14,220 bases of DNA from Wenzhouxiangella sp. (lineage in GTDB: Bacteria > Pseudomonadota > Gammaproteobacteria > Xanthomonadales > Wenzhouxiangellaceae): NCBI GenBank assembly GCA_007116585.1, contig SKIE01000191.1, positions 1 through 14,220 of the forward strand, written 5' to 3'. A program made the position numbers and the translations under genes. This document shows positions 1 through 7,429 of the stretch, piece after piece (within the stretch, counting starts at the first letter, position 1; each line of letters opens with the position of its first letter). The notes under the pieces are model-generated. The model was given only the letters and a program-made list of their open reading frames with translations, was not told where the DNA came from and made no database searches.

Positions 1-181
1 CGTGCACCGATTCGCGCTCCGGCGGGGCATCCATCACCACGTAGGACTGTGCCTGGTGGCGAAGCCGGTAGTAGCTGCGAAAACTGGCGTCGGACGAGAT
101 CGTCTCGGTCTGCCAGGGCTGGTCGGGCAGCTGCTGGCGCGCCCAGCTTACGGCAGCCTCGCGTCGGCAGATCGTGCTCAT
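1..181 (-). CDS. amgK: AmgK-like N-acetylmuramate/N-acetylglucosamine kinase, N-terminal part (runs off the window)
   Basis: Only the first 60 codons are present; the gene continues past base 1. The visible part has the N-terminal signature of AmgK-type aminoglycoside-phosphotransferase-fold sugar kinases: SDASFRSYYRL at residues 30-40 (the nucleotide-binding loop region) and YVVMDAPPE at residues 47-55. In Pseudomonas, AmgK phosphorylates the anomeric position of N-acetylmuramic acid and N-acetylglucosamine for peptidoglycan recycling, usually with the nucleotidyltransferase MurU. The catalytic Asp region lies outside the window, so activity cannot be judged. The ATG overlaps the TGA of the upstream glycosyltransferase-like gene (ATGA), which suggests one mRNA and coupled translation. 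The family call rests on motif recognition and is fairly secure; the exact sugar specificity is inference. Confidence 0.8.
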   Translation of the reverse strand, partial: MSTICRREAAVSWARQQLPDQPWQTETISSDASFRSYYRLRHQAQSYVVMDAPPERESVH

Positions 182-2013
182 TGTCCGCTTTTCAAAAGGT
201 CAGTGCCGGCGGCCCAGCGCCAGGTCTGGATCCAGGTCGGCAGCGTCTCGCCGTATCTGGCGGCGAAGTGGCGGATGCGCGGGCAGAGTGTGGTCAGCGC
301 CGGCGTGTCGTCGGAGTTGAGCGCCAGATGGCGTTCGATGATAGCGCTCAAGTCTTTCATCAGCCACGGGGCTGGGTGCTGTGCAGCCAGGCTGTCGCGG
401 GTCCCCTGAACCCTGGCAGCCATGTCGCCTCGCTTGTGCAGCAGATGCCGGCGGAGCTGTTCGGTGAGTTCGGTTGTCTCCATGCCACCCAGGCTCTGCA
501 GCCATTCAGACAGGGCCTCGGACCGGGCAAAGGGATCCTGCGGCAAGGTGGTATCAGCGAAGTCTTCAATGGCCGAGCCGACGAATCCGGTCAGCCCGGC
601 GCCCTGGCGTTGTTCGACATCCTTATCCTCCCTGCGCCGGCGCGAGTGCAGGCGATGCGGCAGCATCCACGGAAACGCGCAGCAGGGGGTGCCGGGATAC
701 AGAAAGCGGATGCCGATGCCGAAAATCAGGTCCTCACCCCGGCCCTTGGCCGGCACCGGCAGCAGCAGCTCGCGATTGTCTACCCCGGTCAGGGTCGTGG
801 TCATAAGTGAGACGCTGGACGCGATCTGGGTCTCCGAGGTGCTGCGGGCCACGCGCCGGCTGAAGGCGAGACGGCGGTAGGCCTCTTCGCTGGCGGTCCA
901 AGGTGCCAGCTGGTCAGCCGGCAGGGTGTATTGCCACAGCATGCTGCCGGTGCCTGAGTCACCCAGGGTGCCGTTGGTCGTCAGGCGCACCCGCGGACGG
1001 AGGCTGAAGTCATGGATCATCTGCGGCGAGAGATCGGCCAGCAGATGGCCGTCCTGCAAACCATGGTTTTGCGCCAGTCGGGCCACCGGCGTGCCCAGCA
1101 CGCGCTCGTGGGCCAGGATGGGGTTGATGGCCAGCGGCTGGTATTGTTCGGTCTCCGGCCGATCCGGGTCGGGGAACTGCACGGCAAAGTCATGGGCTAC
1201 CCGCAGGCTCAGACCCTGGCCGGGAGCGTTGAGACTGTAAGGGTCCAATGCGGCATCGTCGTCGATCATCAAAAACCGTTCACCCGCAGTCAGCAGCAGC
1301 GCCAGGTTGAGGTTGGCGCCGTAGCTGGCGGACCGATCATCGTCATCGCCTTCGATCAGCCAGTGCAGACTCGCAGGGTCGACACCGGCGGCCGCGGCCA
1401 TGGTGTCGACCAGGCTGGCCCGTCGGCGCCGGTCAATGTGAATCAGTTCGATTTGCCGCCCAACCCCGGCCTCCGCCACAACCGCCGCTGTGGCCTCGAT
1501 GTCGGCCTCCTCGCGCGCGTCATTCAGAACAAGCACCCGCTCGAGCGTCGTGTCTTCGATATGCCGCTGCAGACTGCTGAGCAGCTCGGCCAGGTCACGC
1601 GGACGGTTGCAAGTGCGGATGCATAGCGTGTGCAGCCGACTGTGCTCGGTGTCGGCCACGGTCTCGTGTGCGCTCAAGCCGGCAAATACCGTGGCTTCAT
1701 CCTGCAACAGGTCGCGCTCAACCAGGCCGGCCAGTCCCTGGCGTACTGCCGGGCGCTGGTCCGGGGGCAGGCCGAAGTCCTTGATGACGGCATCGGCGTG
1801 TGCATCCAGACTGCGGAAGCTGCCGCAGTGGGCCAGCATCTGGGCATAAAACAGCGGTGCTCGGACCGTCGCGTCTGCGCCGGCAGCCAGGATCAGGGTC
1901 TCCTGGCCGACGGCCTTGGCCTCGAAGGGCCGGGCAATGTAGCGCGTGGACGGGGCTTGCGGCTTCGGCTGGGCCGGGAGGCTGAAAGAAAAGGAAAAGT
2001 TGTCGGAACTCAT
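178..2013 (-). CDS. Glycosyltransferase family 2-like protein with N-terminal PqqD-like segment
   Basis: This is a 611-residue cytoplasmic protein with no obvious signal or membrane segment. From about residue 130 it looks like a GT-A fold glycosyltransferase: TCNRPRDLAELLSSL (134-148) is the usual first strand and helix, and GERFLMIDDDAALDP (244-258) carries an Asp triad (D251-D253) at the place of the metal/nucleotide-binding DxD. Residues about 35-110 resemble the small winged-helix PqqD fold (HCGSFRSLDAHADAV followed by GLVERDLLQDE). The C-terminal half (about 300-611) is not recognised and is much longer than a minimal GT2. The ATG at 2013 was chosen because a GGCGGTGA stretch precedes it; a GTG at 2049 would add 12 residues. 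The gene lies 78 bases after rarA and overlaps amgK by four bases, so a cell-envelope sugar role is plausible but unproven. Donor and acceptor are unknown. Confidence 0.65.
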   Translation of the reverse strand: MSSDNFSFSFSLPAQPKPQAPSTRYIARPFEAKAVGQETLILAAGADATVRAPLFYAQMLAHCGSFRSLDAHADAVIKDFGLPPDQRPAVRQGLAGLVERDLLQDEATVFAGLSAHETVADTEHSRLHTLCIRTCNRPRDLAELLSSLQRHIEDTTLERVLVLNDAREEADIEATAAVVAEAGVGRQIELIHIDRRRRASLVDTMAAAAGVDPASLHWLIEGDDDDRSASYGANLNLALLLTAGERFLMIDDDAALDPYSLNAPGQGLSLRVAHDFAVQFPDPDRPETEQYQPLAINPILAHERVLGTPVARLAQNHGLQDGHLLADLSPQMIHDFSLRPRVRLTTNGTLGDSGTGSMLWQYTLPADQLAPWTASEEAYRRLAFSRRVARSTSETQIASSVSLMTTTLTGVDNRELLLPVPAKGRGEDLIFGIGIRFLYPGTPCCAFPWMLPHRLHSRRRREDKDVEQRQGAGLTGFVGSAIEDFADTTLPQDPFARSEALSEWLQSLGGMETTELTEQLRRHLLHKRGDMAARVQGTRDSLAAQHPAPWLMKDLSAIIERHLALNSDDTPALTTLCPRIRHFAARYGETLPTWIQTWRWAAGTDLLKSGQ

Positions 2014-2091
2014 GTCACCGCCAGAAGGATACCAATCGATGCGAAACACTACTGCAACTGCTGTCTCATGTCGACGCTTTATGTCGGGACG

Positions 2092-3366
2092 CTATTGCGC
2101 CGCGCCGCGGAGTCTCGCCCAGTAGGCCAGGCGTCGCGACACCTGCCGCTCGAAGCCGCGCTCGACCGGCTGGTAGTAGTTCTGGCGCGGCATTTTATCG
2201 GGGAAGTGGCTCTGGCCGGAAAAGCCCGCCTCGGTGTTGTGGTCGTAGGCATAGTCGCGTCCGTAGCCGAGGTCTTTCATCAGCCGGGTCGGCGCGTTGA
2301 GAATATGCGCCGGCGGCATTAGCGAGCCGTACTGCCGTGCGCTCCTGCGGGCCGATTTCCACGCTGTGTAGAGGGCATTCGACTTGGGGGCGGTGGCGAG
2401 ATAAAGCACCGCCTGGACCAGGGCCAGTTCGGCCTCCGGCGGTCCCAGCACCTGCCAGGCTTCGCGCGCGGCCAGGGCCTGCGTCAGGGCATCAGGGTCG
2501 GCCAGGCCAATGTCCTCGCTGGCAAAACGGATCAGGCGGCGGGCGATATAGAGCGGATCCTCGCCCCCTTCGATCATGCGGGCCAGCCAGTACAGAGCGG
2601 CGTCGGCGTCCGATCCGCGCAGGGATTTGTGCAGGGCCGAGATCAGGTTGTAGTGACCCTCGCGGTCCTTGTCGTGGGCCGGTGCCTTGCGCTGGAGCAG
2701 TTCCAGCAGGCGTTGGTGGTCGACCGGCTCGGTTGTGGCCGACAGCAGTTGCTCGACCATGTTGAGCAGGTAGCGGCCGTCGCCGTCGGCCAGCGCGATC
2801 AGAAGTTCACGCGCCTCATCGGTCAGCGGCAGGGTTCGGTCGAGCAGCGTTTCCGTGCGCTCGAGCAGGGTGTTCAGCGCCGCCTCGTCCAGACGCTGCA
2901 CGACCAGCACCTGCAGGCGCGAGAGCAGCGCGCCGTTGAGTTCAAACGAGGGGTTTTCAGTCGTCGCTCCGACCAGAATGACGGTGCCGTCCTCCACATA
3001 AGGAAGGAATCCGTCCTGCTGGGCGCGGTTGAAACGATGGATCTCGTCGACGAACAGCAGTGTGCCGCTACCTTGCTCGCGGCGTTCTTGCGCCCGGGCG
3101 AAGATCTTGCGCAGATCGGCCACGCCGGAAAAGATCGCCGACATCGGTTCGAAATCGAGGCCACCCACGCCGGCCAGCAAGCGCGCCAGAGTCGTCTTGC
3201 CGGTCCCGGGCGGTCCCCAGAACACCAGAGAATGCAGCCGCTGGGCGTTGAGCATCGCTCGCAGCACCCCATCCGGTCCAAGCAGCGCCTGCTGACCGAC
3301 CACCTCGTCAAAAGATTGCGGACGCAGGCGATCGGCCAGTGGTTGCGGAGCAGCGGTTGAATTCAT
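2092..3366 (-). CDS. rarA: Replication-associated recombination protein A (RarA/MgsA, AAA+ ATPase)
   Basis: This 424-residue AAA+ ATPase belongs to the RarA/Mgs1/WRNIP1 family, which acts at stalled or gapped replication forks and binds SSB and DNA ends. Visible motifs are Walker A GPPGTGKT (51-58), Walker B LLFVDE (103-108) followed by IHRFN, the sensor-1 stretch GATTENPSFELN (133-144), and an arginine-finger-like LLSR (R150). The C-terminal half has the family's tetramerisation and helical region, including SALHKSLRGSDADAALYWLARM and the late PPAHILNAP segment. Length is close to the E. coli protein (about 447). The open frame extends upstream to 3489, but the ATG at 3366 starts right before the conserved PLADRLRPQSFDEVVGQ, so the longer form is unlikely. 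The chosen start lacks its own Shine-Dalgarno sequence; a short leader ORF overlaps it. The gene is divergent from sufR. Confidence 0.93.
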   Translation of the reverse strand: MNSTAAPQPLADRLRPQSFDEVVGQQALLGPDGVLRAMLNAQRLHSLVFWGPPGTGKTTLARLLAGVGGLDFEPMSAIFSGVADLRKIFARAQERREQGSGTLLFVDEIHRFNRAQQDGFLPYVEDGTVILVGATTENPSFELNGALLSRLQVLVVQRLDEAALNTLLERTETLLDRTLPLTDEARELLIALADGDGRYLLNMVEQLLSATTEPVDHQRLLELLQRKAPAHDKDREGHYNLISALHKSLRGSDADAALYWLARMIEGGEDPLYIARRLIRFASEDIGLADPDALTQALAAREAWQVLGPPEAELALVQAVLYLATAPKSNALYTAWKSARRSARQYGSLMPPAHILNAPTRLMKDLGYGRDYAYDHNTEAGFSGQSHFPDKMPRQNYYQPVERGFERQVSRRLAYWARLRGAAQ

Positions 3367-3404
3367 ACCAATTTGGTCTTGTTTCGTTGACGGCGTATCC
3401 GCAT
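3363..3404 (-). CDS. Possible 13-residue leader peptide overlapping the rarA start
   Basis: On the minus strand, AAGGAG (3414-3409) sits four bases before an ATG at 3404. The frame reads MRIRRQRNKTKLV and stops at a TGA that overlaps the rarA ATG (ATGA, 3366-3363). The rarA ATG has no recognisable ribosome binding site, so ribosomes finishing this leader could restart at rarA. The peptide is very basic (three Arg in the first five residues, two Lys near the end) and matches no family I know. It may be chance; the combination of the only good binding site in the region and an exact stop/start overlap is what supports it. Confidence 0.35.
   Translation of the reverse strand: MRIRRQRNKTKLV
3367..3377. 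repeat. Short perfect palindrome ACCAA-T-TTGGT upstream of rarA
   Basis: Two five-base arms flank one central T, ending directly before the rarA ATG. It lies at the far side of the rarA-sufR divergent region, about 120 bases from sufR, and inside the leader ORF frame. It could be a small operator or simply chance in a region richer in A and T than its surroundings; no known regulator motif was matched. Confidence 0.25.
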
Positions 3405-3407
3405 AAT
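3379..3407 (+). promoter_or_regulatory. Candidate sigma-70 promoter for the suf operon
   Basis: TTGTTT (3379-3384) and CATAAT (3402-3407) are separated by 17 bases. The -10 matches the consensus at five of six bases and the -35 only at three. Transcription would begin near 3414 and leave a leader of about 80 bases before sufR. Weak -35 boxes are common in regulated promoters, but the call rests only on the pattern. Confidence 0.35.
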
Positions 3408-3411
3408 ACTC

Positions 3412-3439
3412 CTTGGGTTTAAAACGCTCATTTTCCAAG
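3412..3439. promoter_or_regulatory. Inverted repeat CTTGG-N18-CCAAG, possible operator in the suf leader
   Basis: Five-base arms (3412-3416 and 3435-3439) flank an 18-base AT-rich centre just downstream of the candidate promoter. Rrf2-family regulators bind imperfect dyads of roughly 25 bases near their own promoters, so this is a possible SufR site. It does not match the E. coli IscR type 1 consensus, and short arms like these can arise by chance. Confidence 0.25.
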
Positions 3440-3494
3440 TCACTCCGCAGCGAAGAGTGGAACTGATCGAGTCGCGGACATAACGGCAATCAAT

Positions 3495-3944
3495 ATGTTG
3501 AGAATCAGCAAGTTGACCGACTACGCAACGGTTCTGATGGCGGCGCTGGCGCAGCGCGATCAGGCCTGTGTGCCGGCCAGCCAGCTGGCCGAAGAGACGC
3601 GGCTGGAGTTGCCAACGGTCGCCAAGGTGCTCAAGACGCTGGCCAAATCAGGCCTGGTGCGCTCCGTTCGTGGCGTCAACGGTGGCTACCAACTGGCGCA
3701 TGCGCCGGAAGACATGTCCGTGGCTTCCATCGTGCGCGCCATGGAAGGGCCCATTGCGTTGACCGAGTGCAGCCTTGAGCCGGGTTTGTGCGCGCACGAA
3801 TCTTCGTGCACCCTGCGCGGCAACTGGCAGCGCATCGGGCAGGCCGTCGAGCAGGCGTTGGAAGGCTTGACCTTGAGTGACCTTTATCAGCCGGTGACGC
3901 CCGAAGTGAGACTTCGACCGGCTGCAACCGTCAAGATCATGTAG
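3495..3944 (+). CDS. sufR: SUF system Rrf2-family iron-sulfur regulator
   Basis: This 149-residue Rrf2-family winged-helix regulator begins [20 protein letters not shown], typical of the gammaproteobacterial SUF regulator. The helix-turn-helix covers about residues 27-60 ([20 protein letters not shown], then the recognition helix), followed by the wing GVNGGYQLA (60-68). Three cysteines, C92, C99 and C105, form the probable iron-sulfur ligand set seen in IscR and related proteins; their spacing (six, then five residues between) differs slightly from E. coli IscR (five and five). It is the first gene of the suf operon, 23 bases ahead of sufB, so it most likely controls its own operon in response to cluster supply. 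No strong ribosome binding site precedes the ATG. The name sufR is used for this position and role; it is not the cyanobacterial SufR. Confidence 0.9.
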   Translation: MLRISKLTDYATVLMAALAQRDQACVPASQLAEETRLELPTVAKVLKTLAKSGLVRSVRGVNGGYQLAHAPEDMSVASIVRAMEGPIALTECSLEPGLCAHESSCTLRGNWQRIGQAVEQALEGLTLSDLYQPVTPEVRLRPAATVKIM

Positions 3945-3967
3945 GACCAGGATCGGGAAGATTGACT

Positions 3968-5413
3968 ATGAATCAGACAGCACAGCAAGTCGAAAAAGTC
4001 ATTCAGCAGCGCTACAAGGCGGGCTTTTACACCGACATCGAGTCGGACAAAGTGCGTGCCGGGCTGGATGAAGAGATCATCGCCATGATTTCGGCCAAGA
4101 AAAACGAGCCGGAATGGCTGCTGGAGTGGCGCCTGAAGGCGTTCCACCACTGGCAGACCATGGTCGGTCCGAATTGGGCGCATCTGAATATCCCAGCCAT
4201 CGACTTCCAGAACATCCATTACTACGCGGCGCCGAAGCAGAAGGACCGGCCCAAGAGCCTGGATGAGGTCGATCCGAAGCTGCTCGAGACCTTCGACAAG
4301 CTGGGGGTGCCGCTGCATGAGCGGGCCCGGCTGGCCGGTGTGGCCGTTGATGCCGTGTTTGACTCGGTCTCGGTAGGCACCACGTTCCAGAAAGAACTCA
4401 AGGAAGCCGGGGTCATTTTCTGCAGCTTCTCGGAGGCGGTCCAGGATCACCCTGACCTGGTGCGTGAGTACCTGGGCTCGGTCGTGCCCTACACCGACAA
4501 CTACTTCGCGGCGCTGAACTCGGCTGTGTTCTCCGACGGATCCTTCGTGTACATCCCGAAAGACACTCGCTGCCCTATGGAGCTTTCGACCTATTTCCGG
4601 ATCAATGCGCGTGATACGGGTCAGTTCGAGCGCACGCTGATCGTCGCTGAACCCGGCAGCCACGTCAGCTATCTGGAAGGCTGCACGGCGCCGATGCGCG
4701 ATGAGAACCAGCTCCATGCCGCGGTGGTCGAACTGGTGGCGCTGGAAAAGGCGCAGATCAAGTATTCAACGGTTCAGAACTGGTACCCCGGTGACGAGAA
4801 CGGCAAGGGCGGGATTTACAACTTCGTGACCAAGCGCGGCGACTGCCGCGGTGACGATTCGCGCATCTCCTGGACCCAGGTCGAGACCGGTTCGGCGATC
4901 ACCTGGAAATATCCCTCCTGCATCATGCGCGGCGATCGCTCGGCCGGGGAGTTCTACTCGGTGGCGCTGACCCATAACCATCAGCAGGCTGATACCGGCA
5001 CCAAGATGATTCACCTTGGCAAGAACAGCACCAGCAAGGTCATTTCCAAAGGCATTTCCTGCGGCAAGAGCAACAACAGCTACCGCGGCCTGGTGCGAAT
5101 GTCCAAGCGCGCCGACCAGTCGCGCAATTACACCCAGTGCGACAGCCTGCTGATCGGCAAGACCTGCGGAGCGCATACGTTCCCGTACATTGAGTCAGCC
5201 AACCCCACGGCCAAAATTGAGCATGAAGCGACGACTTCCCGGATCGGGGATGACCAGTTGTTCTACTGTCGCGCCCGGGGGCTGGATGAAGAGGACGCGG
5301 TAGCCATGATTGTGGACGGGTTCTGCAAGGAAGTGTTCAAGGAGCTTCCGATGGAGTTTGCCGTCGAGGCCAAGGCGCTGCTCGAAATTTCTCTGGAAGG
5401 CGCGGTCGGCTGA
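3968..5413 (+). CDS. sufB: Fe-S cluster assembly scaffold subunit SufB
   Basis: This is a 481-residue SufB, the scaffold subunit of the cytoplasmic SufBC2D complex that builds new Fe-S clusters. It has the right-handed beta-helix core and the C-terminal helical segment that docks SufC. By hand alignment to E. coli SufB, C239 (YLEGC) corresponds to sulfur-accepting C254, C391 (YTQC) to C405, and H419/E420 (IEHEATTS) to H433/E434; C254, C405 and E434 are the residues reported essential in E. coli, and all are present. Other family landmarks are [13 protein letters not shown] and [16 protein letters not shown] text ([12 protein letters not shown]). The ATG at 3968 follows GGGAAG by seven bases and is preferred over a TTG at 3962. 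It lies second in the operon. Length is close to the 495 residues of E. coli. Confidence 0.96.
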   Translation: MNQTAQQVEKVIQQRYKAGFYTDIESDKVRAGLDEEIIAMISAKKNEPEWLLEWRLKAFHHWQTMVGPNWAHLNIPAIDFQNIHYYAAPKQKDRPKSLDEVDPKLLETFDKLGVPLHERARLAGVAVDAVFDSVSVGTTFQKELKEAGVIFCSFSEAVQDHPDLVREYLGSVVPYTDNYFAALNSAVFSDGSFVYIPKDTRCPMELSTYFRINARDTGQFERTLIVAEPGSHVSYLEGCTAPMRDENQLHAAVVELVALEKAQIKYSTVQNWYPGDENGKGGIYNFVTKRGDCRGDDSRISWTQVETGSAITWKYPSCIMRGDRSAGEFYSVALTHNHQQADTGTKMIHLGKNSTSKVISKGISCGKSNNSYRGLVRMSKRADQSRNYTQCDSLLIGKTCGAHTFPYIESANPTAKIEHEATTSRIGDDQLFYCRARGLDEEDAVAMIVDGFCKEVFKELPMEFAVEAKALLEISLEGAVG

Positions 5414-5468
5414 CAAAAGCCTCGACCGCCGCATTTCTCCATATTCAATTAGTAGCTGGACTGACAAC

Positions 5469-6221
5469 ATGCTGAAGATCAACAATCTGCACGTCGCCAT
5501 TGGCGATCAGGAAATCATCAAGGGCCTGGATCTGGACATCGGGCCGGGCGAACTCCACGCCATCATGGGGCCGAACGGCTCAGGCAAATCCACCCTGGGC
5601 TACGCCCTGGCCGGTCGTGATGACTACGAAATCACTTCAGGGTCGGTCGAGTTTGAAGGCGAGGACCTGGCCGAGATGGAGCCGGAGGAGCGCGCGGCCG
5701 CGGGCCTGTTTCTGGCCTTCCAGTATCCGGTCGAGATTCCGGGCGTCAACAACGCCTACTTTCTGCGTTCGGCCCTGAATGCCCAACGCAAGGCGCGCGG
5801 CGAGGAAGAGGTCGACTCCATGACCTTCCTGAAGACCGTGCGCGCCTCGCTGAAGGACTTGCGCATGGATGAGGGACTGCTCAAGCGGGCGGTCAACGAA
5901 GGCTTTTCCGGCGGTGAGAAAAAGCGCAACGAAATCGTGCAAATGGCCGTGCTGCAGCCGAAACTGGCGGTGCTTGATGAAACCGACTCCGGTCTGGACA
6001 TCGACGCGCTGAAGCTGGTGGCCGAAGGCATCAATGCCCAGCGCGACGGCAAGCGCTCATTCCTCGTCATTACCCACTACCAGCGCCTGCTTGACTACCT
6101 CACACCGGATCGGGTTCACGTGCTGGCCGATGGCCGAATTGTGGAGAGCGGCGGCCAGGAACTGGCCGAGCGCCTCGAGGCCGAGGGCTACGCGTTTCTG
6201 GAAGAGACCAGCGAGGCCTGA
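5469..6221 (+). CDS. sufC: Fe-S cluster assembly ATPase SufC
   Basis: This 250-residue ABC-type ATPase powers the SufBC2D scaffold; it is soluble and not part of a transporter. Motifs: Walker A GPNGSGKST (34-42), Q-loop glutamine in FQYPVEIPGV (Q85), signature FSGGEKKR (146-153), Walker B LAVLDE (166-171, with E171 catalytic) directly followed by TDSGLDIDAL, and the H-loop histidine H203 in ITHYQRLL. The ETDSGLD wording is characteristic of SufC rather than transporter ATPases. Length matches E. coli (248). The ATG at 5469 begins the conserved MLKINNLHV; an upstream in-frame start would add unrelated residues. It is 55 bases after sufB and two bases before sufD, with only a weak ribosome binding site. 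Confidence 0.96.
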   Translation: MLKINNLHVAIGDQEIIKGLDLDIGPGELHAIMGPNGSGKSTLGYALAGRDDYEITSGSVEFEGEDLAEMEPEERAAAGLFLAFQYPVEIPGVNNAYFLRSALNAQRKARGEEEVDSMTFLKTVRASLKDLRMDEGLLKRAVNEGFSGGEKKRNEIVQMAVLQPKLAVLDETDSGLDIDALKLVAEGINAQRDGKRSFLVITHYQRLLDYLTPDRVHVLADGRIVESGGQELAERLEAEGYAFLEETSEA

Positions 6222-6223
6222 TC

Positions 6224-7429
6224 ATGTCTGCATTGCTCGAACAACTGGCCCCGCAAGCCGCTCTGGTCGACGACGCTTATGCTGACATCCGGCGGCGCGC
6301 CCACCAGCGCCTGATGCAGCACGGCTTTCCGGACCTGAAGACCGAGGCCTGGAAGTACACCTCGCTTCGGGTGCTTGAAAAGCGTCAACTGGGTGCGCAG
6401 TCCGAGGTGGCATCCGCCAGCCCCGCCGCACTGCCGTTTGCGGCCGACGTCATCCATTTCGATGGTGGTCTGCTGCAGGAAGTCCCGGCCGATCTGCCCG
6501 AGGGTGTACGACTGGAGCCGGTCGATGCGTCCGAGCTGGTCAATGTGGATTACGGTGACCGCGCCGGCGCCATGGCGTGGCTGAACCTGGCCCGCTTTGA
6601 ACAGGCCTGGCGGCTGGTGATCGAAGCCAAACTGGAACGCCCGCTGGTGTTGGCCCTGACCATCCCCGAAGGCTTCAATGCCGCGGTGCATCCGCGTCTG
6701 CGCATCGATGTTGCGCCGAGCGCTGAAGCCGTGCTGATCGAGCAGCAGCAGGACCACGGGGCTGGTCTGGTCAACATCGTTCAGGACATTGACGTCCAGC
6801 GCGGCGGAAAACTGCGCCACGTGATTCACCGCCGCAATGCGGAGTCCGTCTGGGTGCAGCGCACCCGCGTCGGCGTCTCTGCTGATGGCGATTACCGCTG
6901 TCATGGCCTCGAGCTGGCCGGGAGACTGGTGCGCCAGGACCTGGCGGTGCATTTGCTGGAACAAGGCGCGAATGGTGAAATCGACGGCGTGGTGTTCGTT
7001 GATTCGGGCCAGCACGTGGACTGGCATACCGCCATCGATCATGAAGTCGGTCATACCAACAGCCGGGAGTCTTTCCGGATCATGGCCGACGGCAGCGGTG
7101 TGGGCGTGTTCAACGGCCGCATCCATATCCAGCGCGGCGCTGACGACAGCCACTCCGACCTCAACACGGCCAACCTGTTGCTGAGCGAAAACGCCCGGAT
7201 CAATACCAAGCCGGAGCTGGAAATCTATGCCGAAGAGGTGACCGCCAGCCATGGTGCCACCATCGGTCAGCTTGAAGATTCGGCGTTGTTTTACCTGCGC
7301 TCGCGCGGACTGCCTACCGATGAGGCCATGGCGCTGCTCAAATTCGGGTTCGCCGCCGCGCCGCTGGAAACCGCTGAGCCGGAAAACGTTCGCGACTGGC
7401 TGATTGAGGACTTGCAGGCGGTATTGTGA
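6224..7429 (+). CDS. sufD: Fe-S cluster assembly scaffold subunit SufD
   Basis: This is a 401-residue SufD, paralogue and partner of SufB in the SufBC2D scaffold. The N-terminal part has the family's FPDLKTEAWKYTSL (35-48), the middle is the beta-helix core, and the C-terminus has ASHGATIGQLEDSALFYLRS. By hand alignment, H343 in that last motif corresponds to E. coli H360, reported to take part in cluster formation with SufB C405 and E434. The position of E. coli C358 two residues earlier is Ala here (A341); the protein has only one cysteine in all. GAGG lies nine bases before the ATG, and the start is two bases after the sufC stop. Its TGA overlaps the sufS ATG by one base. Confidence 0.95.
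   Translation: MSALLEQLAPQAALVDDAYADIRRRAHQRLMQHGFPDLKTEAWKYTSLRVLEKRQLGAQSEVASASPAALPFAADVIHFDGGLLQEVPADLPEGVRLEPVDASELVNVDYGDRAGAMAWLNLARFEQAWRLVIEAKLERPLVLALTIPEGFNAAVHPRLRIDVAPSAEAVLIEQQQDHGAGLVNIVQDIDVQRGGKLRHVIHRRNAESVWVQRTRVGVSADGDYRCHGLELAGRLVRQDLAVHLLEQGANGEIDGVVFVDSGQHVDWHTAIDHEVGHTNSRESFRIMADGSGVGVFNGRIHIQRGADDSHSDLNTANLLLSENARINTKPELEIYAEEVTASHGATIGQLEDSALFYLRSRGLPTDEAMALLKFGFAAAPLETAEPENVRDWLIEDLQAVL

Noticed and set aside
49..810. 253-codon plus-strand frame opposite amgK and the glycosyltransferase
   Set aside because: Gly/Ala/Arg-rich composition typical of antisense translation; the minus-strand genes are coherent and overlap correctly.
3387..3409. TTGACG with TAATAC as a suf promoter
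   Set aside because: The spacer is only 11 bases, too short for sigma-70.
3400..3440. E. coli-type IscR type 1 binding site
   Set aside because: The AT-rich stretch does not match the dyad half-sites of the IscR consensus.
3887..4717. 276-codon minus-strand frame opposite sufR end and sufB
   Set aside because: Shadow of sufB and it would overlap two clearly real genes.
6188..7252. 354-codon minus-strand frame opposite sufD
   Set aside because: Shadow of sufD; no recognisable domain and no ribosome binding site.
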